NCBI GenBank assembly: GCA_030447525.1 | Contig: JAUJOR010000009.1 | Span: 153,021 to 217,020, forward strand | Direction: 5' to 3' | DNA: 64,000 nucleotides | From: Chloroflexota bacterium | Lineage (GTDB): Bacteria; Chloroflexota; UBA11872; UBA12225 | The notes under the pieces: model-generated | Seen by the model: the letters and a program-made list of their open reading frames with translations, nothing else | The model's database searches: none | Told to the model about the DNA's origin: nothing | Made by a program: the position numbers and the translations under genes | Part shown: positions 31,383 through 40,740 of the stretch, one piece after another | Position numbering within the stretch: the first letter of the stretch is position 1 | Layout of the letters: each line of letters opens with the position of its first letter

Positions 31383-33680
31383 CTACGCCGGGACCGGCTC
31401 GCGCTCGCGGACCGGGACGTTCTCCGAGGCAGCGCCGTCCAGGCCATCGCCTTGCCCGGCGCCCTCCACTACAGGACCGGGCGTCCCCGAATCAGACTCG
31501 CCCACCTCGCCAAGCCCGCTGACCCGCCCGCAGACGGTGCAGACCACCTTGCCGCGGGCGCGCACCGTCTGTAGCCCGCCTTCGTTAGGGCAGCGTTCAG
31601 CGACGGGCCGCTGCCAGCTAGAGAAGGTGCAGGTGGGATAGTTGCTGCAGCCGTAGAAGGTGCGGCCAGTCTTCGTCTTGCGCTCGATGAGGTCGCCGCC
31701 GCACAGGGGGCACTCCACCCCAATCTTGTTCAACAGCGTGCGGGTGTTGCGGCAGTCCGGAAAGCCACTGCAGGCCAGAAACTTGCCGAATCGTCCCAGC
31801 TTGATCACCATCGGCCGGCTACAGACGTCACAGACCTCATCCGACGGCTCGTCGGCAATCTCGACGCGCTCCATCATCTCGGACGCCTTTTCCAGCGTCA
31901 CGGCGAAGGGATCGTAGAACTCCTTGACCACCGGTACCCACTCGGTCTCCCCCTCCGCCACCTGGTCGAGATGCTCCTCGATCTGGGCGGTGAAGCCCAC
32001 GTCCACCACGTTCGGGAAGTGCTCTACCAGGAGGTCGTTGACGATCGTCCCCAGCTCCGTCGGGCGCAGGGCTTTTTCGGCCTTCTCCACGTATCCCCGG
32101 TCCTGGACGGTGGACAGGATGGGGGCGTAGGTGCTCGGCCGGCCAATCCCTTCTTCTTCCAGGGCCTTGATCAAGGCCGCTTCGGTATAGCGTGGCGGGG
32201 GCTGCGTGAAGTGCTGCTCCGGTGTGACGCCGTCCAGCTCCAGGGGCTCGCCTCGCTCCAGCTCGGGGAGGAGACGCTTGCGCGAGTCCTCGTCTTCGTC
32301 CGCGTCCGCCAGCGCCTTGAGGAAGCCGGCAAAGCGGAGCACCGACCCGGTGGCGCGCAGGAGGTAGCGCTCCCCTGCGGGGGCGCCCTCGGCCGGGGCG
32401 GCGCCGTCAACGCGGGCGGTAGCCCCGACCTCGGCCAGGACGTCTACCGCCGTGGTGTCGAACACGGCGTTCTCCATCTGGCTGGCGACGAAGCGCTTCC
32501 AGATCAAGCTGTAGAGTCGGTACTGGTCGGCGGTGACATGGCCTCGGATAGCCTCGGGCGTGCGCAGGCTAGAGGTCGGGCGAACGGCCTCATGGGCCTC
32601 CTGCGCCCCCTTGGCCTTGGTCTTGTAGACGCGCACCTCGCCGGGGACGAACTCGGCGCCGAAGCGCTCCCCCACCAGCCGGCGCACCTCGTCCAGGGCC
32701 TCCTGGGCGACGTGGGTCGAGTCTGTACGCATATAGGTGATCAGGCCGACGTGCCCCTCGCCGGGTATCTCTAACCCCTCATAGAGCTGCTGGGCCACGG
32801 TCATGGTGCGCTTGGCGGTAAAGCCGAGGCGGCGCCCGGCCTCCTGCTGCAGGGTACTGGTGATGAAAGGGGGGGTGGGGCTACGGCTGGCCTCCCGCCG
32901 GCGCACGTCGTCGACGCAGTAGGACGCCCGGCGCAGGGCCTCGACGGCCGCCGTGGCGGTGGCCTCGTCCTTGATCTCCAGGCGCTCGCCGTTCCGTTCC
33001 AGCAACGCGGCCGTGAACTCGTCCCGCTTGCGCTGGGCCGCCCCATGTCCCCCGGACGCCCCTGCCTCTTTGCGCAGCAAGGCCTCCACCGACCAGTACT
33101 CCACCGGCTGGAAGGCCTCGATCTCCCGCTCTCGGTCCACGATCAGGCGCACGGCAACCGACTGCACCCGCCCGGCGGAAAGCCCCTTCTTCACTTTGTG
33201 CCACAGGAGCGGGCTGAGCTTGTAGCCGACCAGCCGGTCGATCACCCGTCGCGCTTGCTGGGCGTTGACGAGATCGCCGTCGATTGCCCGGGGGTGCTTC
33301 AGGGCCTCCTGCACCGCGTTGCGCGTGATTTCGTGGAAGACGATGCGCCGCCCCGTCACAGGGCGGGCCTTGGTGCCCATTGCCTGCGTCAAGTGCCAGG
33401 CAATGGCCTCCCCTTCCCGATCCGGATCGGTGGCCAGGAGGATCTCGGAGGAGTTACGCGCCTCCTGGGCCAGCTCCTTGACGAACTCCTTCTTCTCCTT
33501 GGGGACAACGTAGCTGGGCTCGAAATCATGCTCCACGTCCACCCCCAAGCGGCGCCTGGGGAGATCGCGGACATGGCCCAGCGACGCCCGAACGGCGTAG
33601 CCACGCCCCAAGAACTTTTCGATTGTCTTTGCCTTTGCCGGCGACTCCACGATCACCAGCTTCTTCGCTGCCTTGGCCAT
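31383..33680 (-). CDS. topA: DNA topoisomerase I
   Basis: Type IA topoisomerase that relaxes negative supercoils. The Toprim domain opens with KLVIVESPAKAKTIEKFLG and has the metal-binding ATDPDREGEAIAWHL. The catalytic tyrosine is Y316 in GLITYMRTDSTHV. After the core, three C-terminal zinc-ribbon units with CxxC pairs follow (CDVCSRPM...CSGFPDC, CPLCGGDL...CSNYPTC, and a partial third with CTVCGRV). The chosen ATG at 33680 has GGTGGGAAG upstream. The frame is open 15 codons further. The 765-residue length is normal. Confidence 0.97.
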   Translation of the reverse strand: MAKAAKKLVIVESPAKAKTIEKFLGRGYAVRASLGHVRDLPRRRLGVDVEHDFEPSYVVPKEKKEFVKELAQEARNSSEILLATDPDREGEAIAWHLTQAMGTKARPVTGRRIVFHEITRNAVQEALKHPRAIDGDLVNAQQARRVIDRLVGYKLSPLLWHKVKKGLSAGRVQSVAVRLIVDREREIEAFQPVEYWSVEALLRKEAGASGGHGAAQRKRDEFTAALLERNGERLEIKDEATATAAVEALRRASYCVDDVRRREASRSPTPPFITSTLQQEAGRRLGFTAKRTMTVAQQLYEGLEIPGEGHVGLITYMRTDSTHVAQEALDEVRRLVGERFGAEFVPGEVRVYKTKAKGAQEAHEAVRPTSSLRTPEAIRGHVTADQYRLYSLIWKRFVASQMENAVFDTTAVDVLAEVGATARVDGAAPAEGAPAGERYLLRATGSVLRFAGFLKALADADEDEDSRKRLLPELERGEPLELDGVTPEQHFTQPPPRYTEAALIKALEEEGIGRPSTYAPILSTVQDRGYVEKAEKALRPTELGTIVNDLLVEHFPNVVDVGFTAQIEEHLDQVAEGETEWVPVVKEFYDPFAVTLEKASEMMERVEIADEPSDEVCDVCSRPMVIKLGRFGKFLACSGFPDCRNTRTLLNKIGVECPLCGGDLIERKTKTGRTFYGCSNYPTCTFSSWQRPVAERCPNEGGLQTVRARGKVVCTVCGRVSGLGEVGESDSGTPGPVVEGAGQGDGLDGAASENVPVREREPVPA

Positions 33681-33691
33681 TCGTCTTCCCA

Positions 33692-33716
33692 CCCGGTCAA
33701 GCGACCGGGCACTGTA
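33692..33716 (-). promoter_or_regulatory. topA leader hairpin and possible -10 box
   Basis: CCCGGTC at 33692-33698 pairs perfectly with GACCGGG at 33703-33709, 12 nt upstream of the topA start codon. Immediately upstream in the leftward sense, TACAGT (complement of 33711-33716) could serve as a -10 box. A transcript starting there would begin within the hairpin. A good -35 was not found. The remaining 33717-34024 interval shows no gene; it includes a short direct repeat of CTGTCGTGCC. Confidence 0.35.
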
Positions 33717-34024
33717 GTCTTTCAATCCCCGCTGTCGTGCCTGCTGTCGTGCCCGCCGGTCAGCCGTCAGGGCACCGCCTGGCCTGCCTGCCGAACGTCA
33801 GGCCCGCCAAGCGTGCTCGGATAACAAGAGTAGCGCGTCCGGCAAGCGGAGCCCCTCGAACGGCCGGGGGGACAAGCTACCGATTGCCGTCCAGATCTGA
33901 TCAAGAACTTGGTAGAGAGGACGGAGGGAACCCAGGTGGACCCCGCCGCCATGGGAGCGGGCCGGCCTGTTGACGAATATAACACCTTGCCGCCGGCCTG
34001 CATCACCGGCCGCTGCGGGCATCG

Positions 34025-34030
34025 TACAAT
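34025..34030 (+). promoter_or_regulatory. -10 box of a leaderless-type promoter (RraA-like gene)
   Basis: TACAAT ends 8 bases before the ATG at 34039, so transcription would start at or within a base or two of the start codon. No ribosome-binding site fits between them. A similar spacing is seen at 46019 and 55071. Confidence 0.45.
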
Positions 34031-34038
34031 CCCCGGCC

Positions 34039-34812
34039 ATGACCACCGAGCCCCCGATGAAGCGCGCGCAAGTCGCTGACACCAACCCCGACCCCGCCCC
34101 CAGCGCCCCGTTGCCCCCGGAGGTGGCCGAACGACTGGCCCAGGTGAGCACGGCCACCCTCACCTCGGTGCTGCTCAAGCTCGGCCTGCGCAACACCTTC
34201 ATGACCGATGTCCACCCACTCGTCTCGGGGATGCGTCTGGTGGGCCAGGCCTTTACCTTGCGCTACATCCCCATGCGCGAAGACCTGGACGAGGCGGCCC
34301 TCCAAGGGCACTTCGACAACCTCACCAATCCACAGCGCATCGCCGTGGAGCGCGTTGCCCAGGGCGACGTCCTGGTCATGGACGCCCGAGGGGAGATCCG
34401 CGCCGGCACCATCGGCAACATCCTGGTCACGCGGATGAAGCGCCGCGGGGCGGCCGGCCTGGTGACGGACGGGGCCTTCCGCGACGCCGCCGGCATCGCC
34501 GCCGTGGGGCTGCCGGCCTACTGCCGGGGCACTCACGCAGCCACGAACGTCACCCTGCACCACCCGGTAGACATACAGCTCCCGGTGGCCTGTGGCGGCG
34601 TCTCCGTGTTCCCCGGCGACGCCATGGTCGGGGACGGCGATGGGGTGATCGTCATCCCACGTCACCTCGCCGCCGAGGCGGCCGCCCGTGCCGTGGAGCA
34701 AGAGCGCCGCGAGCGCTTCATCCTCTCCAAGGTGCAGGCGGGGGCGAGCATCATCGGCGTCTATCCCCCCAACGCCGAAACCCTCGCCGAGTTCGAGCGC
34801 TCCAGCCGGTAG
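34039..34812 (+). CDS. RraA-family protein (HMG/CHA aldolase-like)
   Basis: A 257-residue RraA-superfamily protein. These are trimers that act either as class II 4-hydroxy-4-methyl-2-oxoglutarate aldolases, as oxaloacetate decarboxylases, or (in enterobacteria) as RNase E inhibitors. ATLTSVLLKLGLRNTFM starts the fold. GDVLVMDARGEIRAGTIGNILVTRMKRRGAAGLVTDGAFRD-type sequence carries the G-x-x-x-G-D/N...R-x-x-G-x-V-x-D-G-x-x-R/D active-site signature, with V-GDGDGVIVIPRHLA following. The ATG at 34039 follows a TACAAT box. Substrate cannot be assigned; there is no obvious aromatic catabolic neighbour. Confidence 0.85.
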   Translation: MTTEPPMKRAQVADTNPDPAPSAPLPPEVAERLAQVSTATLTSVLLKLGLRNTFMTDVHPLVSGMRLVGQAFTLRYIPMREDLDEAALQGHFDNLTNPQRIAVERVAQGDVLVMDARGEIRAGTIGNILVTRMKRRGAAGLVTDGAFRDAAGIAAVGLPAYCRGTHAATNVTLHHPVDIQLPVACGGVSVFPGDAMVGDGDGVIVIPRHLAAEAAARAVEQERRERFILSKVQAGASIIGVYPPNAETLAEFERSSR

Positions 34813-35093
34813 GGGGCTCCGCCGCCGGGCGCAGGCGTCAGAGGCACCCCCAGAGGCCGACGCGGCACCTAAGGCGCTGGCCCTGAGCCCAGCCAAGGGA
34901 TGACCAGGCAGTGGGCGCCGGCCGCCTCCGAGAGGGACCGGACGCGAGGCGCGCCACAGCTGACCCACTATCCCAAATGCCGGCGGCGCGGGAAATGCCT
35001 GTTTGCCGCAGCCCATCCCGGCTGGGCTATTCTCTAAGGGGAGAGGCGGGGTACGATATCATGGCGGACAGCGTCCGCGACGAGGAGAAGTCT

Positions 35094-35411
35094 ATGGGCG
35101 TCAGCGACAAATCCCGGGCATCAGTGCCTGGGGACGCCGGAGAACCGGAGGGGGTTACCGGCGGGGAGCGCGAGGGGCACGACACGGCCGAGCCTCGAGA
35201 CGGGGCCACCGAGGATGTGACCGGCGGCACCCAGCGACGCGGCACCAAGTCAGCTGAACCGGCGCGGCGCCGCGTGGCCAAGGGCAAGGCCCTGGAAGAC
35301 CCTCAAGCCTGGCTGCGACGCCTGGAGGGGGAGGGGTTCAGCCGGGCCGAGGCCGGGCGCCTGATCTTCGAGCGCATGCGCCCGCGTGAGGAGGGCCTGG
35401 GCCGCAACTAG
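35094..35411 (+). CDS. Small highly charged protein of unknown function
   Basis: About 105 residues; the first two-thirds are Glu/Gly/Thr/Arg-rich and look disordered. The C-terminus is more ordered: DPQAWLRRLEGEGFSRAEAG followed by RLIFERMRPREEG. It resembles a short helical pair. The ATG at 35094 has GAGGAG at good spacing; an in-frame ATG at 35061 is the alternative. No family is recognised. It stands alone between the RraA-like gene and a convergent ThDP enzyme gene; 35412-35584 shows no gene. Confidence 0.6.
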   Translation: MGVSDKSRASVPGDAGEPEGVTGGEREGHDTAEPRDGATEDVTGGTQRRGTKSAEPARRRVAKGKALEDPQAWLRRLEGEGFSRAEAGRLIFERMRPREEGLGRN

Positions 35412-35584
35412 GCTGGGATCGCAGCGCTCTGGTTGTTCCGGCGCCTTCCGTCCCCTGGGCCGGCGGCGGTTTCAGCCGCACATCCGGCGAACTTCGAGGC
35501 GATCGCCGCGTCCGGGCTCACCTGAGATATGGACGGCTCATGCCGATGCCCCAGGGCGCCGGGGCATTGGATGCGAGACACTCC

Positions 35585-37267
35585 TCAATGGAAGGGGGGG
35601 GCCAGCTTGAGGTCGAGGACGAGCAGGCTTGGACCTTTCCGGCGCCAGGCGGCCGCCAGCGCCCCGGCCAGCTGATCGGGCCCGGACAGGCGCTCGGCGT
35701 AGGCCCCAAAGGCCCGGCCGTAGGCCACGAAGTCGGGGTTGCGTAGCTCTGTATCGATCACCCGGCCGGCGTAGCTACGCTCCTGGGCAGCCTTGATCAT
35801 GCCGTAGGCGTTGTCGTTGCAGACGACGATGGCCAGGGGCAGGTCGTACTGCACCGCCGTGGCTAGCTCCGTCCCGGTAAAGAGGAATCCCCCGTCGCCG
35901 GCCAGGACGCATACAGGGGTCTGCGGGGCAGCCACCTGGGCGCCGATCCCTACCGGGAGACCGAACCCCAGGGCGGCCGAGCCCGCCGGGTACAGAAAGC
36001 GTCGCGGGCCGGCCACGGGGTAGTGGCGCACCGCCCAGTAGCAGGCGATGGCCTGATCGCAGACCAGGATGCCCTCGTCCGGGAGGGCCTGGCGCAATCC
36101 CCGAACGATGGTCAATGCCTCGGGGCACTTGACCTCGCCGGCGGCGTCATCGGCGTCGCGCGCCGCGCGGATCTCGGCCCCCTGCCAGCGGCTGGCCCCG
36201 GTGCCGCCCCGGCGGTCGATCTCCGCCAGGAGCATCTCCAGCCCCACCCGCGCGTCGCCCACCAGGCGTTCCCTGACCGGGTAGCTCTTGCCCATCTCAT
36301 CGGAGTCGATATCCAGGTGCGCCAGGGGCTGAGGCAGGGGCAGGCGCCAGGCCCGAGTGGACATCCCCGTAAGGCGGCTGCCGATCACCAGGCCGGCGTC
36401 GGCGCGGCGCCAGAGCTCGGGGTAGCCGTCCGTCGGCCCGGAGGACGTGCGCCAGGTGCAGCCCGCCGCCCACAGGCTGGAGTCGGGGATGGCCCCCTTG
36501 CCGCTGATGGACGTCAGCACCGGGGCGCGTAGCGTCTCTGCCAGGGTCAGCAAGAGGTCGTGGGCCCCGGCGCGGGCAACGCCCCCCCCGGCGAAGAGGA
36601 GCGGGTAACGGGCCGCCAGGAGCAGCTCGGCGGTGCGGCCCACGGCGGCCTCGTCGGGGGCCGGCGGGGGGGGCAGGGCGGGGAGCTCCGCCGGCTCCAC
36701 CGTCGCCCTCGCCGCCAGGACGTCGATCGGCACCTCCAGGGTCATTGGCCGCGGGCGGCCGGTCTGCATACGGGCCAGGGCCTCCAGCGTGACCCGCTCC
36801 AGCTCCGCCGTGCTCTCCACCAGGTGGGAGCCGGCGGCCGCCTGCATGACCCCGTGCTGGTCCTTGTACTCGTGCAGGTACCCTTTGTACTTGCCCAGCA
36901 GGGGCAGCTCCCCCGCCGTCCCGATCACCAGCAGGGGAACGGAGTCAGACCAGGCCCCGGCAAGGGGCGTCACCGTGTTGGTCAGGCCCGGGCCGGTGGT
37001 GACCAGGGCCACCCCCGGCGTACCGGCGACGCGGGCGTAGCCGTCGGCCATAAAGGCGGCCCCCTGCTCGTGCCGGGTAACGTAGCTCTTGATCTGGCCA
37101 CTCTGCGCCAGGGCGTCGTACACGGGGAGGTTATGCACCCCGGCGATGCCAAAGGCGTGGCGCACGCCCCCCTTGATCAGGGCGTCTACGATCAGCTGGC
37201 CGCCGGTGCGGCTCCGAGGGCCGGTGCCCGCCTCCTGGGCTTCGCGTGTTGCTGCCGATGTCGCCAT
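35585..37267 (-). CDS. Thiamine-diphosphate-dependent enzyme, acetolactate synthase-like
   Basis: A 560-residue ThDP enzyme with the three-domain layout of acetolactate synthase, benzoylformate decarboxylase and related decarboxylases. The N-terminal catalytic Glu lies in YVTRHEQGAAFMADGYARV. The C-terminal ThDP/metal motif runs from GDGGFLFTGTELATAV to NDNAYGMIKAAQ. No regulatory subunit gene is adjacent, which argues against a dedicated IlvB. It ends the leftward ketosynthase/UbiA operon, 63 bp after the MFS gene. It may supply or cleave a 2-oxo acid for that pathway. The ATG at 37267 has GGAG eight bases upstream. Confidence 0.85.
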   Translation of the reverse strand: MATSAATREAQEAGTGPRSRTGGQLIVDALIKGGVRHAFGIAGVHNLPVYDALAQSGQIKSYVTRHEQGAAFMADGYARVAGTPGVALVTTGPGLTNTVTPLAGAWSDSVPLLVIGTAGELPLLGKYKGYLHEYKDQHGVMQAAAGSHLVESTAELERVTLEALARMQTGRPRPMTLEVPIDVLAARATVEPAELPALPPPPAPDEAAVGRTAELLLAARYPLLFAGGGVARAGAHDLLLTLAETLRAPVLTSISGKGAIPDSSLWAAGCTWRTSSGPTDGYPELWRRADAGLVIGSRLTGMSTRAWRLPLPQPLAHLDIDSDEMGKSYPVRERLVGDARVGLEMLLAEIDRRGGTGASRWQGAEIRAARDADDAAGEVKCPEALTIVRGLRQALPDEGILVCDQAIACYWAVRHYPVAGPRRFLYPAGSAALGFGLPVGIGAQVAAPQTPVCVLAGDGGFLFTGTELATAVQYDLPLAIVVCNDNAYGMIKAAQERSYAGRVIDTELRNPDFVAYGRAFGAYAERLSGPDQLAGALAAAWRRKGPSLLVLDLKLAPPFH

Positions 37268-37330
37268 GGGTATCACTCCGCTCACATGCGCCGGCCGGCC
37301 GCCGGCCCCACGCAGGGATGACTTTTCGGC

Positions 37331-38593
37331 TCACGGTATACCACGTCCCGGGCCGGGGACGTCGGCCGCGGCCGGGGCGCGGCCAGGTAACGCCCGGCGA
37401 GCCTGATGGCGGGAAAAACCGGCCAGGCCGGCGGCGACGGCCATGCCGAGCAGGGCGAACACTACCCACGGCAAGGCGTAGGCCCCGCTGGCAGTCGCGA
37501 CGTCGAACAGCCAGCCCCCGGCGTAGTTCCCGGCGCTGCCCCCAACAGCCAGCGCCAGGAAGGCAACGCCGAAAAAGGCCCCCAGGGCCTCCGGCGGGGC
37601 CAGGGTGGCCGTGACCACATCCTTCATCGGCTCCGCCAGGGCCCGACCGGCGGCGAAAACGACCATGCTGGCCAGCATCACCAGCAGGGCCATCTCCCCG
37701 GCGCTGGCCACGGCCATCAAGCCCAGGCCCGCGCCCATGAGCGCAACCCCCGCGGCCACGGCACCGGCCGGGCTGACCCGCGCCCCCGCCAGCTGTACCA
37801 GCGGGTATTGCAGCACCAGTCCGGCCACGGCGTTGACGGCGTACAGGAGGCCCACCACGCTGGCGCTCCCGGTGATCTGGACGGCGCGCAGTGGCACGGC
37901 CACATACACCTGGTTGTGGAGAAACCAGTACCCGGTGAGCAGGGCGGTGAAGGCCAGGAACAGGCGGTGGCGGCCGACGGCCCGCAGCGTCTGTCTCAAC
38001 GCCGGGACAGGACGGCCATCCCCGGTGCCGGAAAGGGATGGCAAGAGCAGCGTGGACAAGACGAAGGCGACGAAGAAGAACGCACCTGAGGCGACGCCAA
38101 TCAGGGCGAAGCTGTAGGGGAGCAGCACCACCCCCAGCAACGGCCCCACGGTGGAGCCGGCCCCGCCGGCCAGGGAGCTGAGGGAAAAAAGGCGCGCCCG
38201 CTCGTGCGGTGGCGCGAGCGAGGCCAGCGCCGCCTTGCCCGTGGCCTCAAACAGCGCCCCGCCCAGGGCGGCCACCACCGCAGAGAGGAGAATCACCGCC
38301 AGGCTGTCCCCCAGTCCGAAGCCGAAGAAGCCGAGCGAGCGCACCAGCATGCCGGCGGCGATCACCGGCCGGTAGCCGATGCGGTCGGCCAGCGCCCCGC
38401 CGAACAACATCAAGCCCTGTTGCGTCGCCTGCCGCACGGCCAGCACGGCCCCGGCGGCCGCCCCGCTGAAGCCCAGGTCTCGCGTGAGGTGGACGGACAG
38501 CAGGGGGATGAGCATGAAGAAGCCGGCGGACATCAGGGCGCTGTTGGCCAGGAGCACGGCAATCCCCTGGCGCCGCCGGCCGGTCCCCGGCAC
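37331..38593 (-). CDS. MFS transporter
   Basis: A 420-residue major facilitator protein with twelve predicted helices. The loop 2-3 signature appears as FGGALADRIGYRPVIAAGM. The GTG start lies 4 bp after ubiA ends, so it is translationally linked to the ketosynthase/prenyltransferase genes. Drug/product efflux is the likely role by context, but no substrate is visible. The C-terminus is basic and Pro-rich. Confidence 0.88.
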   Translation of the reverse strand: MPGTGRRRQGIAVLLANSALMSAGFFMLIPLLSVHLTRDLGFSGAAAGAVLAVRQATQQGLMLFGGALADRIGYRPVIAAGMLVRSLGFFGFGLGDSLAVILLSAVVAALGGALFEATGKAALASLAPPHERARLFSLSSLAGGAGSTVGPLLGVVLLPYSFALIGVASGAFFFVAFVLSTLLLPSLSGTGDGRPVPALRQTLRAVGRHRLFLAFTALLTGYWFLHNQVYVAVPLRAVQITGSASVVGLLYAVNAVAGLVLQYPLVQLAGARVSPAGAVAAGVALMGAGLGLMAVASAGEMALLVMLASMVVFAAGRALAEPMKDVVTATLAPPEALGAFFGVAFLALAVGGSAGNYAGGWLFDVATASGAYALPWVVFALLGMAVAAGLAGFSRHQARRALPGRAPAAADVPGPGRGIP

Positions 38594-38597
38594 CAGA

Positions 38598-39419
38598 CTA
38601 CCGGCGCCGGGCCAGGGCGGCCACCCACCCCAGGCCGACGGCGGCCGCCCCCGCCGTCACGGCGCCGCGCTGCACCCCCGGGCGCAGCGCGGCCAGCAGA
38701 GCGAGGGAGATCCCGGCGACCCCTCCGACCAGGGCCTGGCCAGCCCCTACGGCCAGGCCAAACCCGCCCGCCAGGAGCGCGGCCCCAACCAGCGACCCCA
38801 GACAGACGCCCCGGGCACACCGGGCCCCCAGACGGTGCGCCAGGCCCTGCACTCCAGAGCCGGCGTCCCCCTGGAGATCTGGGATGGTGTCCGCCAAGTG
38901 GATGGCCAGCACCGCCGGCGCCCCTATCACGAAGAGCGACCACCAATGGCGGGGCCACACGCCCAGCGCCGTTGCCCCGAAGAGGGGCAGCAAAGGAAAG
39001 GCGATGGCAAAGGGGAGCCAGCTCCAGCGCGTCCGTTTCAGCCGGGCGTTATAGAGGAAGCCGGCCCCCACTCCCAGAAGGTCGAGCACGACGAGGCGCC
39101 CGCCGATCGGCCAGGCCACCAGGACAGACAGCGTGGCCAGCGCCCAGGCCGCCCCATGCGCGGCCCCGGCCGGCACCAGGCCACGGGGGATGGCCCGCCA
39201 CGGCTTTGTCACTGCGTCCAGCTGCCGGTCGCTCCAATCGTTGTGCAGGCTGATGGCCCCTTGCTGCACCGCCATCATGGCCGCGAGGCGGGCCAGGCGC
39301 CGGGAGACGTCCACCGAGCCTTGGCGGGTGCGGAATAAGAGGGCGAAGCCCATGACCGCGAGCGCCGTGGCAGCGGAGGGGAGGGGATGCAGGAGCGCCA
39401 GGTAGGTCCGAAGTCTCAA
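38598..39419 (-). CDS. UbiA-family prenyltransferase
   Basis: Membrane prenyltransferase with the two Asp-rich motifs that bind prenyl diphosphate through magnesium: NDWSDRQLDA near residue 75 and HLADTIPDLQGDAGSG near residue 175. About eight or nine helices are predicted. The acceptor is probably aromatic or quinone-like, made by the neighbouring ketosynthase/cyclase-like genes. Chlorophyll- or haem-type acceptors are less likely since no such synthase genes are adjacent. A TTG at 39419 with GGAGGGG upstream is preferred; the frame is open to 39482, inside the ketosynthase gene. Confidence 0.88.
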   Translation of the reverse strand: MRLRTYLALLHPLPSAATALAVMGFALLFRTRQGSVDVSRRLARLAAMMAVQQGAISLHNDWSDRQLDAVTKPWRAIPRGLVPAGAAHGAAWALATLSVLVAWPIGGRLVVLDLLGVGAGFLYNARLKRTRWSWLPFAIAFPLLPLFGATALGVWPRHWWSLFVIGAPAVLAIHLADTIPDLQGDAGSGVQGLAHRLGARCARGVCLGSLVGAALLAGGFGLAVGAGQALVGGVAGISLALLAALRPGVQRGAVTAGAAAVGLGWVAALARRR

Positions 39420-39429
39420 GTCCTGGGAC

Positions 39430-40740
39430 TCACCCCTCCCAGCGGCGCAAGACGAGGGAGGCGTTGATCCCCCCGAAGCCAAAGGCGTTGGTCAGGGCCA
39501 GCCCGGCGCTGAGCGCCACGCCCCCCGGCGCTACGAGGCGCAGCTGCGCCTCCGGCGAGGTGGGGACGCTGGCCCGGTGATTCAGCGTCGCCGGGAGGAA
39601 GCCGTGGTTGAGAGCCAGGGCCACCAGGGCCGCTTCGATGGCCCCGCTGGCCCCCAGGGGATGGCCGTACAGGGGCTTGGTGCCACTGACCTGCACGCAG
39701 TCGAGATGCCGGCCAAAGACGCGCCCCAGGGCTACCGCCTCGGCGCGGTCGCCGAGCGTGGTCGAGCTCCCATGTGCGTTGACGTACTCCACCTCGGAGG
39801 GCGAGGCCCCGGCGTCTTCCAGGGCCAGGGACATCGCCCGAGCGGCTTCGGAGCCGTCAGGGCGAGGGGCGGTGATGTGATAGGCGTCGTTGGTCATGCC
39901 GTAGCCGGCCACCTCGGCGTAGATGTGGGCGTCGCGCGCCAGGGCGTGGCCCAGGTCTTCCAGGAGCAGGACGCAGCCCCCTTCCCCCATGACAAAGCCG
40001 TCGCGCTCGGCGTCGAAGGGCCGGCAGGCCTCAGTGGGGGCTTCGTTGCGCGTGGACATGGCTCGGATCACGGCAAAGGCACCGTAGGTCAACGGAGCCA
40101 GGGGGGCCTCGGCGCCGCCGGCCAGGGCCAGGGGGGCCGCGCCATGCTGGATCAGGCGAAAGGCTTCCCCGATGGCAATGGCCCCCGAAGCGCAGGAGTT
40201 GGAGTTGCCTACCGCCGGGCCACGAATTCCCAGCTCCATGGCCAGGTTGGTCGCCCCGGCGCCCCCGAAAACCGCCAGGGCGAGCGAGGGATCGATGGCC
40301 CGCAGCCCCCCGGCCAGGAAGCGCTCGTGCTGCGCCTCGGCGAAGGCGATCCCGCCGAGGGCGCTGCCGAGGTAAACGGCCGTGTCGCTTGACTCCCCAT
40401 TCACCGAGAGGCGGGCGTCTGCCAGGGCCAGCCGTCCACTGGCCAGGGCGAACTGCGCGAAGCGATCGAGCCGCCGCGCCTCGCGGGCGTCCATGTAGTC
40501 GCCGGCGTCGAAGTCCGCCACCTCGGCGGCGACACGACAGCGAAAGGCCGAGGGATCAAAGCGCGACACTCGTCCGGTGCCGGGCCGGGCGCGGCACACT
40601 CCCCCCCACAGCCCGCCCGGCGCCTGGCCACCTCCTGAGCCGGCGGCCGTGACAGCCCCGATCCCAGTGATGGCCACGCGGCGCCGTCCTGCCGGCCTCC
40701 CCCGCCTCCCGGGCGCGCCGTGCACATCGCCGGGGGTCAT
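39430..40740 (-). CDS. FabF-like beta-ketoacyl synthase
   Basis: A 436-residue thiolase-fold condensing enzyme with the full Cys-His-His triad: C183 in NSNSCASGAIAIGEA, H323 in YVNAHGSSTTLGD and H360 in SGTKPLYGHPLGASG. A Claisen condensation of ACP- or CoA-bound acyl and malonyl units is thus expected. No acyl carrier protein, acyltransferase or ketoreductase gene is nearby. The neighbours are SRPBCC, flavoprotein, methyltransferase and UbiA genes, so a secondary or lipid pathway fits better than bulk fatty acid synthesis. Its start overlaps the SRPBCC stop as ATGA. Confidence 0.92.
   Translation of the reverse strand: MTPGDVHGAPGRRGRPAGRRRVAITGIGAVTAAGSGGGQAPGGLWGGVCRARPGTGRVSRFDPSAFRCRVAAEVADFDAGDYMDAREARRLDRFAQFALASGRLALADARLSVNGESSDTAVYLGSALGGIAFAEAQHERFLAGGLRAIDPSLALAVFGGAGATNLAMELGIRGPAVGNSNSCASGAIAIGEAFRLIQHGAAPLALAGGAEAPLAPLTYGAFAVIRAMSTRNEAPTEACRPFDAERDGFVMGEGGCVLLLEDLGHALARDAHIYAEVAGYGMTNDAYHITAPRPDGSEAARAMSLALEDAGASPSEVEYVNAHGSSTTLGDRAEAVALGRVFGRHLDCVQVSGTKPLYGHPLGASGAIEAALVALALNHGFLPATLNHRASVPTSPEAQLRLVAPGGVALSAGLALTNAFGFGGINASLVLRRWEG

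Noticed and set aside
35585..37267. Assignment as ilvB (acetolactate synthase for branched-chain amino acids)
   Set aside because: There is no ilvH/ilvN regulatory subunit or ilvC beside it, and it belongs to the ketosynthase/UbiA operon.
38598..39419. UbiA as haem O synthase or chlorophyll synthase
   Set aside because: No cytochrome oxidase or chlorophyll genes are adjacent, and the operon context is ketosynthase/methyltransferase.
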